NCBI GenBank assembly: GCA_046546355.1
Contig: JBKGXZ010000001.1
Span: forward strand, 59,906 to 123,905
Source: CAZBUB01 sp046546355
GTDB lineage: Bacteria; Desulfobacterota; Desulfovibrionia; Desulfovibrionales; Desulfothermaceae
Length of the DNA: 64,000 nucleotides
Reading direction: 5' to 3'
Positions 1 to 7,802 of this stretch are shown here, piece by piece (positions within the stretch are counted from its first letter, which is position 1; each line of letters starts with the position of its first letter). Both the position numbers and the translations under genes were made by a program. The notes under the pieces are model-generated. The model was not told where the DNA came from, searched no databases, and worked only from the letters and a program-made list of their open reading frames with translations.

Positions 1-113
1 CCTGTTTTTGAGCACTGATGCAGGCAAAAAGGCTCGTGCCCTGTCAAAAATGCCGGGGAGGGCGGGCATGAAATATATTTTTTTGCTTGTGAGCTATGAA
101 AGCTGACAGCACA

Positions 114-875
114 CTAGTCTTTCTCCTTGCGCTGCTTGGGCGGCAGGTAACTGTTTAGTTTTTCCTCAATTATTCTAGGGTTTTCTCCCCTGGAAATGGA
201 TAGTATGCCTTCCAGCATGATCTCCCTGACCATGATTTCTTCCTTGCTCCTGGCTCTTAGTTTTCCGGCCATGGGATTGAAGACCAGATTGGCCAGCAGG
301 GCTCCATAAAAGGTGGTCAGCAGGGCCACAGCCATGGCCGGACCAATGGTGCTGGGGTCCTCCATGGTCTCCAGCATGCGGATCAGGCCGATGACCGTGC
401 CGATCATGCCCATAGCAGGAGCATAGCCGCCCATGGCGCCCATGATATCCGCGCCCAGATCGTGCCGCTCCTCCAGGTAGTTGATCTCCTTCTCCATGAT
501 CTCCTGGATGGCCTCGGGCTCCAGGCCGTCCACAGTAAGCTGCAGGCCTTTTCGAAGGTAAAGGTCGTCCACCTCCTTTAAGGCTGGCTCCAGGGCCAAG
601 ATGCCTTCCCTGCGGGCCTTGTGCGCGAACTGTAGGAACTGCTCGATAATCTGAGCTGGCTCCTGGGCCTTATAGAAGAAGGTGTTTTTGATCACTCCCA
701 GTACGCCCAGGAAATTCTTCAAGGGATAGTTGACCAGGGTGGCTCCTATAGTGCCTCCTAGCACAATCAGGGCGGAGGGCAGGGAGAGATACACCAAAAC
801 TGCACCGCCCATGAGTATGGCAGCGATAACCAGGCCGAAGGACAGCAGTATGCCTATAATTGTGGCTAGATCCAT
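114..875 (-). CDS. motA: Flagellar motor stator protein MotA
   Basis: 253 residues, the usual MotA length. MotA and MotB form the ion-driven stator of the flagellar motor in the inner membrane. Hydrophobic segments lie near residues 5-25 and 30-50 and again around 150-205, with a charged cytoplasmic loop between them (about 70-140), as in MotA. The stretch GGYAPAMGMIGTVIGLIRML near residue 148 is the conserved TM3 region of the MotA/TolQ/ExbB family. It lies 12 bases after yggS on the same strand. motB normally follows motA directly, but the 113 bases left to the window edge show no MotB-like start. An ExbB/TolQ role is less likely because of length and the MotA-type cytoplasmic loop. Confidence 0.9.
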   Translation of the reverse strand: MDLATIIGILLSFGLVIAAILMGGAVLVYLSLPSALIVLGGTIGATLVNYPLKNFLGVLGVIKNTFFYKAQEPAQIIEQFLQFAHKARREGILALEPALKEVDDLYLRKGLQLTVDGLEPEAIQEIMEKEINYLEERHDLGADIMGAMGGYAPAMGMIGTVIGLIRMLETMEDPSTIGPAMAVALLTTFYGALLANLVFNPMAGKLRARSKEEIMVREIMLEGILSISRGENPRIIEEKLNSYLPPKQRKEKD

Positions 876-887
876 AGTCCGCGAACT

Positions 888-1589
888 CTAGCAGCCCCAG
901 TTCCTGGGGCCGAATATCTGGGTTCCTATTCTGATCAAGGTGGCTCCCTCCTGGATTGCCTGGGGGTAGTCGTTGCTCATGCCCATGGAAAGGTGGGGCA
1001 AAGCTGTCTCCAGGTCTGCTTCCAGGTTCTGCTTCAAGCGGCGTAGCTCAGCAAAGTCTTCTCTGGCCTGCTCCGGATCCTCATAAAAAGGGGGCATGCA
1101 CATCAGACCCTGCAGGCTGAGGCTGGACAGCCCCTGCAGGGCCTGGGCGAATTCCAAAAGCTGCCCAGGCTCCACCCCAGCCTTAGTCTTATCGGACACC
1201 ACATTGACCTGGATTAGGATATCCTGCTTAATTTTCAAGGCCTGACACCTTTCGTGCAGGACCTGGGCTACCTTGAGCCTGTCCAGGGAGTGGATCAGGG
1301 CGAAGCTGCCAGCCAGGTATTTGGCCTTGTTGCTCTGCAGCCTGCCTATGAAATGCCACCTCAGGCCAGGCTCCTGGACAAATTGCATCTTCTCCAGGGC
1401 CTCCTGGGCATAGCTCTCCCCGAAATCCAGCTGGCCCTGCCTGGCCAGGGCCTGCACGCTGTGCCCTGGATGGCCCTTAGAGACAGCCAGCAGCTGTACC
1501 TGCTGCGGATCCCGGCCTGCGCTGCTGGCGATGTCCTGGATGTTTTGCTTTATCTCCTGCCAACTAAGAATCAGCTTGGAATCAGTCAT
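888..1589 (-). CDS. yggS: YggS/PROSC family PLP-binding protein
   Basis: Pyridoxal-5'-phosphate homeostasis protein with an alanine-racemase-like N-terminal barrel and no known catalytic activity. The PLP lysine is in LLAVSKGHPG (Lys38 from this start). Other family signatures are WHFIGRLQSNKAKY and GMSNDYPQAI plus IGTQIFGPR at the C-terminus. I chose the ATG at 1587-1589 (233 residues) because it puts the lysine where the family has it. The frame stays open to a GTG at 1628 that would nearly touch the era stop codon. No strong ribosome site is visible for either start. It sits between era and motA on the same strand, so it is probably co-transcribed with era. Confidence 0.9.
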   Translation of the reverse strand: MTDSKLILSWQEIKQNIQDIASSAGRDPQQVQLLAVSKGHPGHSVQALARQGQLDFGESYAQEALEKMQFVQEPGLRWHFIGRLQSNKAKYLAGSFALIHSLDRLKVAQVLHERCQALKIKQDILIQVNVVSDKTKAGVEPGQLLEFAQALQGLSSLSLQGLMCMPPFYEDPEQAREDFAELRRLKQNLEADLETALPHLSMGMSNDYPQAIQEGATLIRIGTQIFGPRNWGC

Positions 1590-1634
1590 GACAGACTCGC
1601 TTTTGCTTTGCAGCAGATTTGGGATCACGCTGGG

Positions 1635-2561
1635 CTAGAGCCAGGGGATCAGTTCCTGCAGGGCTCTCTGGTTCCTGGTCCAGTCCTGCCTGACCTTGAC
1701 CCAGAGCTCCAGATGTACCTGCAGACCAAGGGTATCTTCCAGCGCCAGCCTGGCTTCCTGGCCCACCTGTTTGAGCATTCTGCCCTTTTTGCCTATCAGC
1801 ATAGGCTTATGGGCAGTCCTAGCCACGTAGATGACAGCCTGGATCCTGACCAGGCCGCTGGCTTCATCCTCCTGCCAGCCCTCAATCTGTACTGCCAGGG
1901 AATAGGGCAGCTCCTGCTGCAGTCGCAAGAACAACTTTTCCCGGATAACCTCCGAGGCCAGAAATCGCAGGGGCAGTGTAGAGAGCTGGTCCTCAGGATA
2001 CAGGGCCGGGCCTGGGGGCAGACGCTGCAGGATATATTCTAAAATTTCCCGGGTGCCCTGTTGCTGCAGGGCGCTGGCCGGGAAGGCCTCTGCCCCTGGC
2101 CAGGCCTGGCCCAGAAAGTCTATAACAGGCAGCAGCTGTTTCTTGTCCCCAAGTTGATCCACCTTGTTCAGGACTACGGCCAGCTGGTCCTGCTGCAGAT
2201 ACCAGCTGCCCTTGAGTTGTTCCAGGTCCTGCTGCAGCTTTTGGTTGTGGATGCAGCGCCTGGAATCCAGAACCAGGAGCACCAGGTCCGCCTCTGCCAG
2301 AGCCTGCCAGGCGCTTTGCACCAGGTGCCTGTTCATGGCCTGCAGGCTCTGGTGCAGCCCAGGGGTGTCCAGGAACACCACCTGGGCCTGGTCCAGGCTC
2401 AGGATGCCGCTGATGCGGTTTCTTGTGGTCTGGGGCTTGGGGGTGACAATGGCCAGCTTTTGGCCCAGAAAAGAATTGAGCAAAGTGGATTTGCCTGCGT
2501 TGGGCGGACCTATGATGGCCACTATTCCGAACTTGGGGCTTTGTATATCTGCCTGTGGCAT
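1635..2561 (-). CDS. era: GTPase Era
   Basis: Ribosome-assembly GTPase that binds the 3' end of 16S rRNA. From the ATG at 2559-2561 it has 308-309 residues, the normal size. An AGGGA lies just upstream of this ATG, and the open frame further upstream (to 2852) overlaps the divergent topA start and lacks Era similarity. Motifs in order: G1 GPPNAGKST (most Era proteins read GRPNVGKS, so two positions differ), G3 DTPGLH, G4 NKVD, and a C-terminal KH domain with IGKKGRMLKQVG. It diverges from topA across a 192-base gap and is followed by yggS. Confidence 0.93.
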   Translation of the reverse strand: MPQADIQSPKFGIVAIIGPPNAGKSTLLNSFLGQKLAIVTPKPQTTRNRISGILSLDQAQVVFLDTPGLHQSLQAMNRHLVQSAWQALAEADLVLLVLDSRRCIHNQKLQQDLEQLKGSWYLQQDQLAVVLNKVDQLGDKKQLLPVIDFLGQAWPGAEAFPASALQQQGTREILEYILQRLPPGPALYPEDQLSTLPLRFLASEVIREKLFLRLQQELPYSLAVQIEGWQEDEASGLVRIQAVIYVARTAHKPMLIGKKGRMLKQVGQEARLALEDTLGLQVHLELWVKVRQDWTRNQRALQELIPWL

Positions 2562-2753
2562 GTTCCCTGCGCTGATACTTGCCGCTGATTTGTCAAAAAT
2601 TTCCTTGCACATTTGTGCCAGGCTGGTTAACGTCCATCCCTGTTTAAGCTCGTTAGTTGTGTGCAGCTGAATGCTGTGCTTGTGTAAGACATCCGCCCTT
2701 TGGGGGATAAACTGCAGGCCTGTGCAGCACAGGTCAAGACAGTCCAAGGTATT

Positions 2754-5000
2754 ATGAACAAGGATTTGATCATTGTCGAGTCGCCAGCCAAAGTCAAGAC
2801 CATCAAGAAGTTCCTGGGCCAGCAGTATCTGGTGGAGGCCTCTGTGGGCCATGTCCGGGATCTGCCCACCAAGACCCTGGGCGTGGACGAGGACAACAGC
2901 TTTACTCCGGAGTATCAGGTAGTCTCAGGCAAGAAAAAGGTGGTCCAGCAGCTGCAAAGCGCAGCAGCCAAGGCCGAGAATGTCTACTTGGCTCCTGATC
3001 CGGATCGGGAGGGGGAAGCTATTGCCTGGCACGTGGCTGAGCTGGTGCAGGAAAAAAACACCAATATCCGCAGGATCCAGTTCAACGAGATCACTTCCCA
3101 GGCAGTGCAGGAAGCCCTGAAAAATCCCAGAGAACTGGATCACAACCTGTTCGCCTCCCAGCAGGCCAGACGGATCCTGGACCGCCTGGTGGGCTACAAG
3201 ATCTCTCCCCTGCTTTGGAGCAAGGTCAAGAGAGGCATTTCAGCAGGCAGGGTGCAGTCCGTGGCCCTGCGGCTGATCGTGGAAAGGGAGCGTGAGAGGC
3301 AGGGCTTCGTGCCCCAGGAATACTGGGTGTTCAGGGCCCAGCTTGAAGGCCAAAAGCCCCCTGCTTTCAGCGCTGAGCTCTGGAAGGTGCAGAACAAGAA
3401 GCCCCAGATAGACAACGAGCAGAAGGCAGTAGAGCTGGAACAGGAACTGCATGGGCAAAATTTTGTGCTGGAGTCTGTGCAGGAGAAAAAGCGGCAGCGC
3501 CAACCCAAACCCCCGTTTATTACCTCCAGCCTGCAGCAGGAGGCCAGCAACAAGCTGGGCTTCTCCGCGAAGAAGACCATGACCCTGGCCCAGAAGCTTT
3601 ACGAGGGCCTGGAGCTGGGAGATCGGGGCACCACGGCCCTGATCACCTACATGCGCACGGATTCGGTGCGCGTGGCCCAGGAGGCCAGGGAGGCGGCCAA
3701 GAACTGGATTCAGGGGAGTCTGGGTGCGGACTACTATCCCCAGAAGCCCAAAGCCTACAAGAGCAAGTCCGGGGCCCAGGAGGCCCACGAGGCCATTCGG
3801 CCGGTGGACGTGTTCCTGACTCCGGATGAGGCTGGCCCCTATTTGAGCCGGGATTTGTTGCGGCTGTACAGGCTGATCTGGCAGCGCTTTGTGGCCTCCC
3901 AGATGGCCCCGGCCCTTTTCTGGGACACGGTGTTCTGGATTCGGGCCGGCAGAACCCTGTGGCGCAGCAGGGGGGAAAGGCTGATCTTTCCCGGATTCCT
4001 CAAAATTTATACCCCTGAGGATGCCCAGAAGGAGACCGAGCTGCCCAAGCTGCAGGAGGGGGAGGAGCTGAAGCTGCATGAGCTGCAGAAGGAGCAGAAG
4101 TTCACCCAGCCCCCGGCCAGGTACACCGAGGCTTCCCTGGTGCGCAGCCTGGAGGAGCAGGGCATAGGCAGGCCCTCCACCTACGCCCAGATAATCTCCA
4201 CTCTGCTGGACCGGGAGTACGTGCGGCAGGAAAACCGGCAGTTCGTGCCCTCGGAACTGGGCTTAACCGTCAGCGATCTGCTTACCGGACATTTCCAGAA
4301 GCTGATGGATGTGGGCTTTACTGCAAAGATGGAACAGGACCTGGACCAGGTGGCCCTGGGCAAGCGGGACTGGGTGCATCTGCTGCAGGAGTTCAGTCAG
4401 GAGTTCAACCCCGTGCTGGATAAGGCCAAGAAGGACATGTCCCAGGTCAAGACCGGTCTGGAAAGTGGTCTGGTCTGCCCAGAGTGCGGCAGGAGCATGC
4501 TCATCAAATTCGGCCGCAACGGAGAGTTCCTGGCCTGCAGTGGCTACCCGGAGTGCACTTACACCAGCAATTTCAGCAGGGACGAGTCCGGCAGGATCGA
4601 AATGGTGGAAAGCCAGCCCAAGGAGCTGCAGAAGATGGGCAGCTGTGAGCAATGCGGCTTTGATCTGGTCCTGAAGCGCTCCCGCACTGGCAGCAGATTC
4701 ATTGCCTGCAGCAACTATCCCAAGTGCAAGAACGCCCTGCCCTACAGCACAGGGGTCAAGTGCCCGGTGCAGGATTGTCCAGGTGAGCTGGTGGAGAAGA
4801 GCTCCAAGCGGGGCAAGATATTCTATGCCTGCAGCCAGTATCCGGACTGCACCTATGCGGTCTGGAATTTCCCTGCTGGCGAGAAGTGCCCTGAGTGCGG
4901 GGAGCAGGTGCTGGTGCACAAAAGCAGCAAGACCAGGGGATCTTATCTGGCCTGCCCGGGCAAGGGCTGCAAGTATTGGCGCAAGCTGGAGGAGGAATAG
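2754..5000 (+). CDS. topA: DNA topoisomerase I (type IA)
   Basis: Relaxes negative supercoils through a transient 5'-phosphotyrosine link. 748 residues from the ATG at 2754, which follows CCAAGGT and opens with the TOPRIM strand DLIIVESPAKVKTI. The second TOPRIM motif is PDPDREGEAIAWH. The active-site tyrosine is in ALITYMRTDS (Tyr299). The C-terminus carries four Cys4 zinc-ribbon repeats, roughly residues 575-745, beginning CPECGRSM, CEQCGFDL, CPVQDCPG and CPECGEQV. An in-frame start at 2700 exists but precedes the conserved N-terminus. Its stop is 3 bases from the stop of the convergent serB, with no terminator between them. Confidence 0.96.
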   Translation: MNKDLIIVESPAKVKTIKKFLGQQYLVEASVGHVRDLPTKTLGVDEDNSFTPEYQVVSGKKKVVQQLQSAAAKAENVYLAPDPDREGEAIAWHVAELVQEKNTNIRRIQFNEITSQAVQEALKNPRELDHNLFASQQARRILDRLVGYKISPLLWSKVKRGISAGRVQSVALRLIVERERERQGFVPQEYWVFRAQLEGQKPPAFSAELWKVQNKKPQIDNEQKAVELEQELHGQNFVLESVQEKKRQRQPKPPFITSSLQQEASNKLGFSAKKTMTLAQKLYEGLELGDRGTTALITYMRTDSVRVAQEAREAAKNWIQGSLGADYYPQKPKAYKSKSGAQEAHEAIRPVDVFLTPDEAGPYLSRDLLRLYRLIWQRFVASQMAPALFWDTVFWIRAGRTLWRSRGERLIFPGFLKIYTPEDAQKETELPKLQEGEELKLHELQKEQKFTQPPARYTEASLVRSLEEQGIGRPSTYAQIISTLLDREYVRQENRQFVPSELGLTVSDLLTGHFQKLMDVGFTAKMEQDLDQVALGKRDWVHLLQEFSQEFNPVLDKAKKDMSQVKTGLESGLVCPECGRSMLIKFGRNGEFLACSGYPECTYTSNFSRDESGRIEMVESQPKELQKMGSCEQCGFDLVLKRSRTGSRFIACSNYPKCKNALPYSTGVKCPVQDCPGELVEKSSKRGKIFYACSQYPDCTYAVWNFPAGEKCPECGEQVLVHKSSKTRGSYLACPGKGCKYWRKLEEE

Positions 5001-5003
5001 GGC

Positions 5004-6221
5004 TCAGGCTATTGCTTCCTTGTCCTTGAGGCCCAGGAAATAGAGCACTGCGTCCAGCCCGACGTTGCTGATGGCTTGCTTGGCCCCCTGCCTGACCATG
5101 GGCTTGGCATGGAAGGCGATCCCCAGGCCGGCCAGGTTGAGCATGGGCAGGTCATTGGCTCCGTCCCCCACAGCAATGACCTGTTCCAGGGAAATGTTCT
5201 CCTGCCTGGCCAGCTGCTGCAAAAGCTCTGCCTTTTTCTGACCGTCCACCACCTCGCCCTGAATCCTGCCTGTCAAAATGTTGCCTTGCAGCTCCAAATC
5301 GTTGGCAAACAGGTAGTCTATGCCCAGCATGTCCTGCAGGTAGCGGCCAAAATAGGTAAATCCTCCGGAAAGGATGGCTATCTTATAGCCCAGGGTCTTG
5401 AGGTTCTGGATCAGTCGCTGGGCCCCCTGGGTCAGGGTCAGCCCCTGGGCCACTCGCTCCAGGACTGAAGCCTCCAGGCCCTGCAGGAGGGCAACCCTTT
5501 CCTGCAGGCTCTGCTTGAAATCCAGCTCGCCCTGCATGGCCCGGCGGGTGATCTCCTGCACCCGGGGGCCTGCCCCGGCCTGATAGGCCAGCTCATCTAT
5601 GACTTCGGACTGGATCAGGGTGGAGTCCATGTCAAAGGCGATCAGTCTCCTGTGCCTGCGATAGGGGGTGTCCTCCTGCAGGCCGATATCAACTGGATAT
5701 CTCCTGGACAGGGCCAGGAATTCGGAGCGCATCCGGCCCAGATCCCTGGGATTTCCGCTTAGCTCCATCTCTATGCAGGTCAGCCCCTGCTCCTGCAGCT
5801 TAGGGGTCAAGGGCCTGCGGTTGGACAGCCTTTCTATCTGGGCTATATCTAGTTGGTTTTCCCGCACCAGGCTGGCTATGCGGTACAGGTGCTCAGTATT
5901 CAGGCTGCGGCCCAGCAAGGTCAGGATGTAGGTCTTGCGCTCCGCGCTGCTGGACCAGCTCTGGTAGTCCTCTGGGTCTATGCAGGAGAACTCCAGATCC
6001 AGGCCCAGGTTATGGGCCTGGTATAAAAGCTCCTTGAGCACAGGCTTGCTCTGGGCTGGATCCGTGAAGTGCAGGAGCAAGGACAGGGACAGGCTGGCGT
6101 GGATCACTGCCTGGGAGACGTCCAGGATCTCTATGGGGTGCTCCTGCAGGGAGCTGCACAGCGCTTCCAGGAGCCCGGGCCGATTCTGGCCGGTGATGTT
6201 TGTGAGATAGATGCTACCCAT
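5004..6221 (-). CDS. serB: Phosphoserine phosphatase SerB with two ACT domains
   Basis: Last step of serine synthesis, phosphoserine to serine. 405 residues: tandem ACT-like regulatory domains (about 1-175) followed by a HAD phosphatase. HAD motif I is AFDMDSTLI (about residue 195), motif II ILSGGFTYF, motif III/IV GDGANDLPML. The ACT domains suggest amino-acid (serine) feedback, as in long SerB proteins. It lies 27 bases after aspC on the same strand and converges with topA. Confidence 0.94.
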   Translation of the reverse strand: MGSIYLTNITGQNRPGLLEALCSSLQEHPIEILDVSQAVIHASLSLSLLLHFTDPAQSKPVLKELLYQAHNLGLDLEFSCIDPEDYQSWSSSAERKTYILTLLGRSLNTEHLYRIASLVRENQLDIAQIERLSNRRPLTPKLQEQGLTCIEMELSGNPRDLGRMRSEFLALSRRYPVDIGLQEDTPYRRHRRLIAFDMDSTLIQSEVIDELAYQAGAGPRVQEITRRAMQGELDFKQSLQERVALLQGLEASVLERVAQGLTLTQGAQRLIQNLKTLGYKIAILSGGFTYFGRYLQDMLGIDYLFANDLELQGNILTGRIQGEVVDGQKKAELLQQLARQENISLEQVIAVGDGANDLPMLNLAGLGIAFHAKPMVRQGAKQAISNVGLDAVLYFLGLKDKEAIA

Positions 6222-6248
6222 AGCTTCATGAAAAGAGGGTGCCTGGGA

Positions 6249-7424
6249 TCAGAGCCTGCCCAGGGCTTTGTCTACCAGGTCTAATCCCTTCTGCAGGGTC
6301 TGTTGATCAGTGGCGTAGGAAAAGCGCAGGCAACGGTCGTCCCCGAAGGCGATCCCAGGGACTGTAGCCACCCCCGCCTCTTCCAGGAGATAGCTGCAAA
6401 GCTGGGTGGAGTTGGCTACCCGGCCCTTGAAGCAGCCCTCCATGCGCGGGAAGAGGTAAAAGGCACCGTCCGGACGGGGGCAGTGCACCCCTGGCCAGCT
6501 GTCCATGTTCTGCAGGGCCAGATCCCTCCTCTGGGCCAGGAGCTTTCTTTGCTCCTGCAGAAATTCGAAGGAGCCTTTTAACGCAGCCAGGGCTGCCTCC
6601 TGGGCCAAAACGCAGATATTGGAAGTGGACTGACCCTGCAGCCGGTTCAATGGCTTGCACAGCTCCGGGGCAGTCAACACGAAGCCTATACGCCACCCGG
6701 TGAGGGCAAAACTTTTGGACAGTCCATTGACCACTGCCACCTGCTGCGGATAAGCGCTTATCCAGCCTGCAGCTGTGCTGGCCTGGGCAGGTGGGTAAAC
6801 CAGCTGGTCATAGACCTCGTCCGAGATCACGAACAGACCTTGCCCTAGGGCGAACTCCAGGATCCTGTCCAGCTCCTGCTGGCTGTAATGGCAGCCTGTG
6901 GGATTGGAAGGGGAGTTCAGGATCAGGACCTTGCTCTTGGGACTCAGGCTTTGCTCCAGATCCTTCAGCTGCAGCAAAAAGCGGTTCTCCGGAGCCGTGG
7001 GCACAATTATGGGCTCCCCGTCAGCCAGCTTGACCATCTCCGGATAGCTGACCCAGTAAGGGGCAGGAATCAGGACTTCGTCCCCGGGGTCGAGCAGGAC
7101 CTGAACCAAGTTGTACAAAGCCTGTTTGCCCCCGTTGCAGGCAGTGGCCATCTCCGGCACGGCCTCTATTTGGTAGAACTTGCTGTAGTAGCCGGCAATG
7201 GCCTGCAGGAGCTCAGGCATGCCAGGAACCGCGGTGTACCTGGTCTTTTTCTGCTCCACTGCCTGGTGCACAGCCTGCAGCACGTGCTGCGGGGGTTGGA
7301 AGTCAGGCTCGCCTGCTGCCAGATTCAGGATTTCCTGGCCCTGGGCTTTCAGCTCTTGGGCCTTGGCGTTAATGCTCAGTGTGGCTGAGGGCTGCACCTT
7401 CTGAATGCGTCTTGAGTACTGCAT
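6249..7424 (-). CDS. aspC: Class I pyridoxal-phosphate aminotransferase (aspartate aminotransferase type)
   Basis: Fold-type I aminotransferase, 391 residues. The PLP lysine is in NGLSKSFALTGWRIGF, and the substrate-carboxylate arginine is likely in the C-terminal CLRFSYA. The N-terminus NLAAGEPDFQPP is typical of the prokaryotic Ib aspartate/prephenate aminotransferase group. An AAGGA ribosome site precedes the ATG at 7422-7424. It lies between the MerR-like gene and serB on the same strand. Exact amino-acid preference cannot be told from sequence alone. Confidence 0.88.
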   Translation of the reverse strand: MQYSRRIQKVQPSATLSINAKAQELKAQGQEILNLAAGEPDFQPPQHVLQAVHQAVEQKKTRYTAVPGMPELLQAIAGYYSKFYQIEAVPEMATACNGGKQALYNLVQVLLDPGDEVLIPAPYWVSYPEMVKLADGEPIIVPTAPENRFLLQLKDLEQSLSPKSKVLILNSPSNPTGCHYSQQELDRILEFALGQGLFVISDEVYDQLVYPPAQASTAAGWISAYPQQVAVVNGLSKSFALTGWRIGFVLTAPELCKPLNRLQGQSTSNICVLAQEAALAALKGSFEFLQEQRKLLAQRRDLALQNMDSWPGVHCPRPDGAFYLFPRMEGCFKGRVANSTQLCSYLLEEAGVATVPGIAFGDDRCLRFSYATDQQTLQKGLDLVDKALGRL

Positions 7425-7483
7425 GGCAATTCCTTTTACAATCCTGGCAGCAGTCTGTAGTGTTTACTGCAGCCAGATAGGTC

Positions 7484-7792
7484 CTAATCCGAAAGCATGG
7501 CTCTTATCTCCTGCAACTCCTGCTGCAATTCCTGCATCAGGTCCCACCACTTGCGGTTTTGTTCCAGTTTGCGTCTGGCCCCTTCAATGGTCAAGCCCTG
7601 GGTGTAGAGCAGATGCTTGATCCGTCTGAGCAGGGCCAGATGCTCCTCTGTGTAAAGCCTTTGGCCCTTGGGGGTCCGGATCGGGTCCAGCTGGGGGAAC
7701 TCGGATTCCCAAAAGCGGAGCACATAAGGCTCTACGTCCAGCATCCTGGCAGCTTGCCCTATCTTGTAGGTGGTATTCCTCGCTTGGGCCAT
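7484..7792 (-). CDS. Small MerR-family regulator downstream of pheT
   Basis: 102 residues with an N-terminal winged-helix of the MerR type: YKIGQAARMLDVEPYVLRFW, then an arginine-rich RRIKHLLYTQGLTIEGARR, and a short C-terminal coiled coil. There is no effector domain and no cysteine. It starts 10 bases after the pheT stop. In many proteobacteria ihfA sits between pheT and such a merR-like gene. No ihfA is seen here. Target genes are unknown. Confidence 0.85.
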   Translation of the reverse strand: MAQARNTTYKIGQAARMLDVEPYVLRFWESEFPQLDPIRTPKGQRLYTEEHLALLRRIKHLLYTQGLTIEGARRKLEQNRKWWDLMQELQQELQEIRAMLSD

Positions 7793-7802
7793 ATCAGCCG
7801 TA

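Noticed and set aside
1..69. Open frame on the minus strand from an ATG at 67-69 running off the left edge
   Set aside because: 23 codons only, no ribosome site and no MotB-like sequence; cannot be supported.
1254..2042. 262-codon plus-strand open frame
   Set aside because: Antisense to yggS and era, which have full family motifs; an effect of codon bias.
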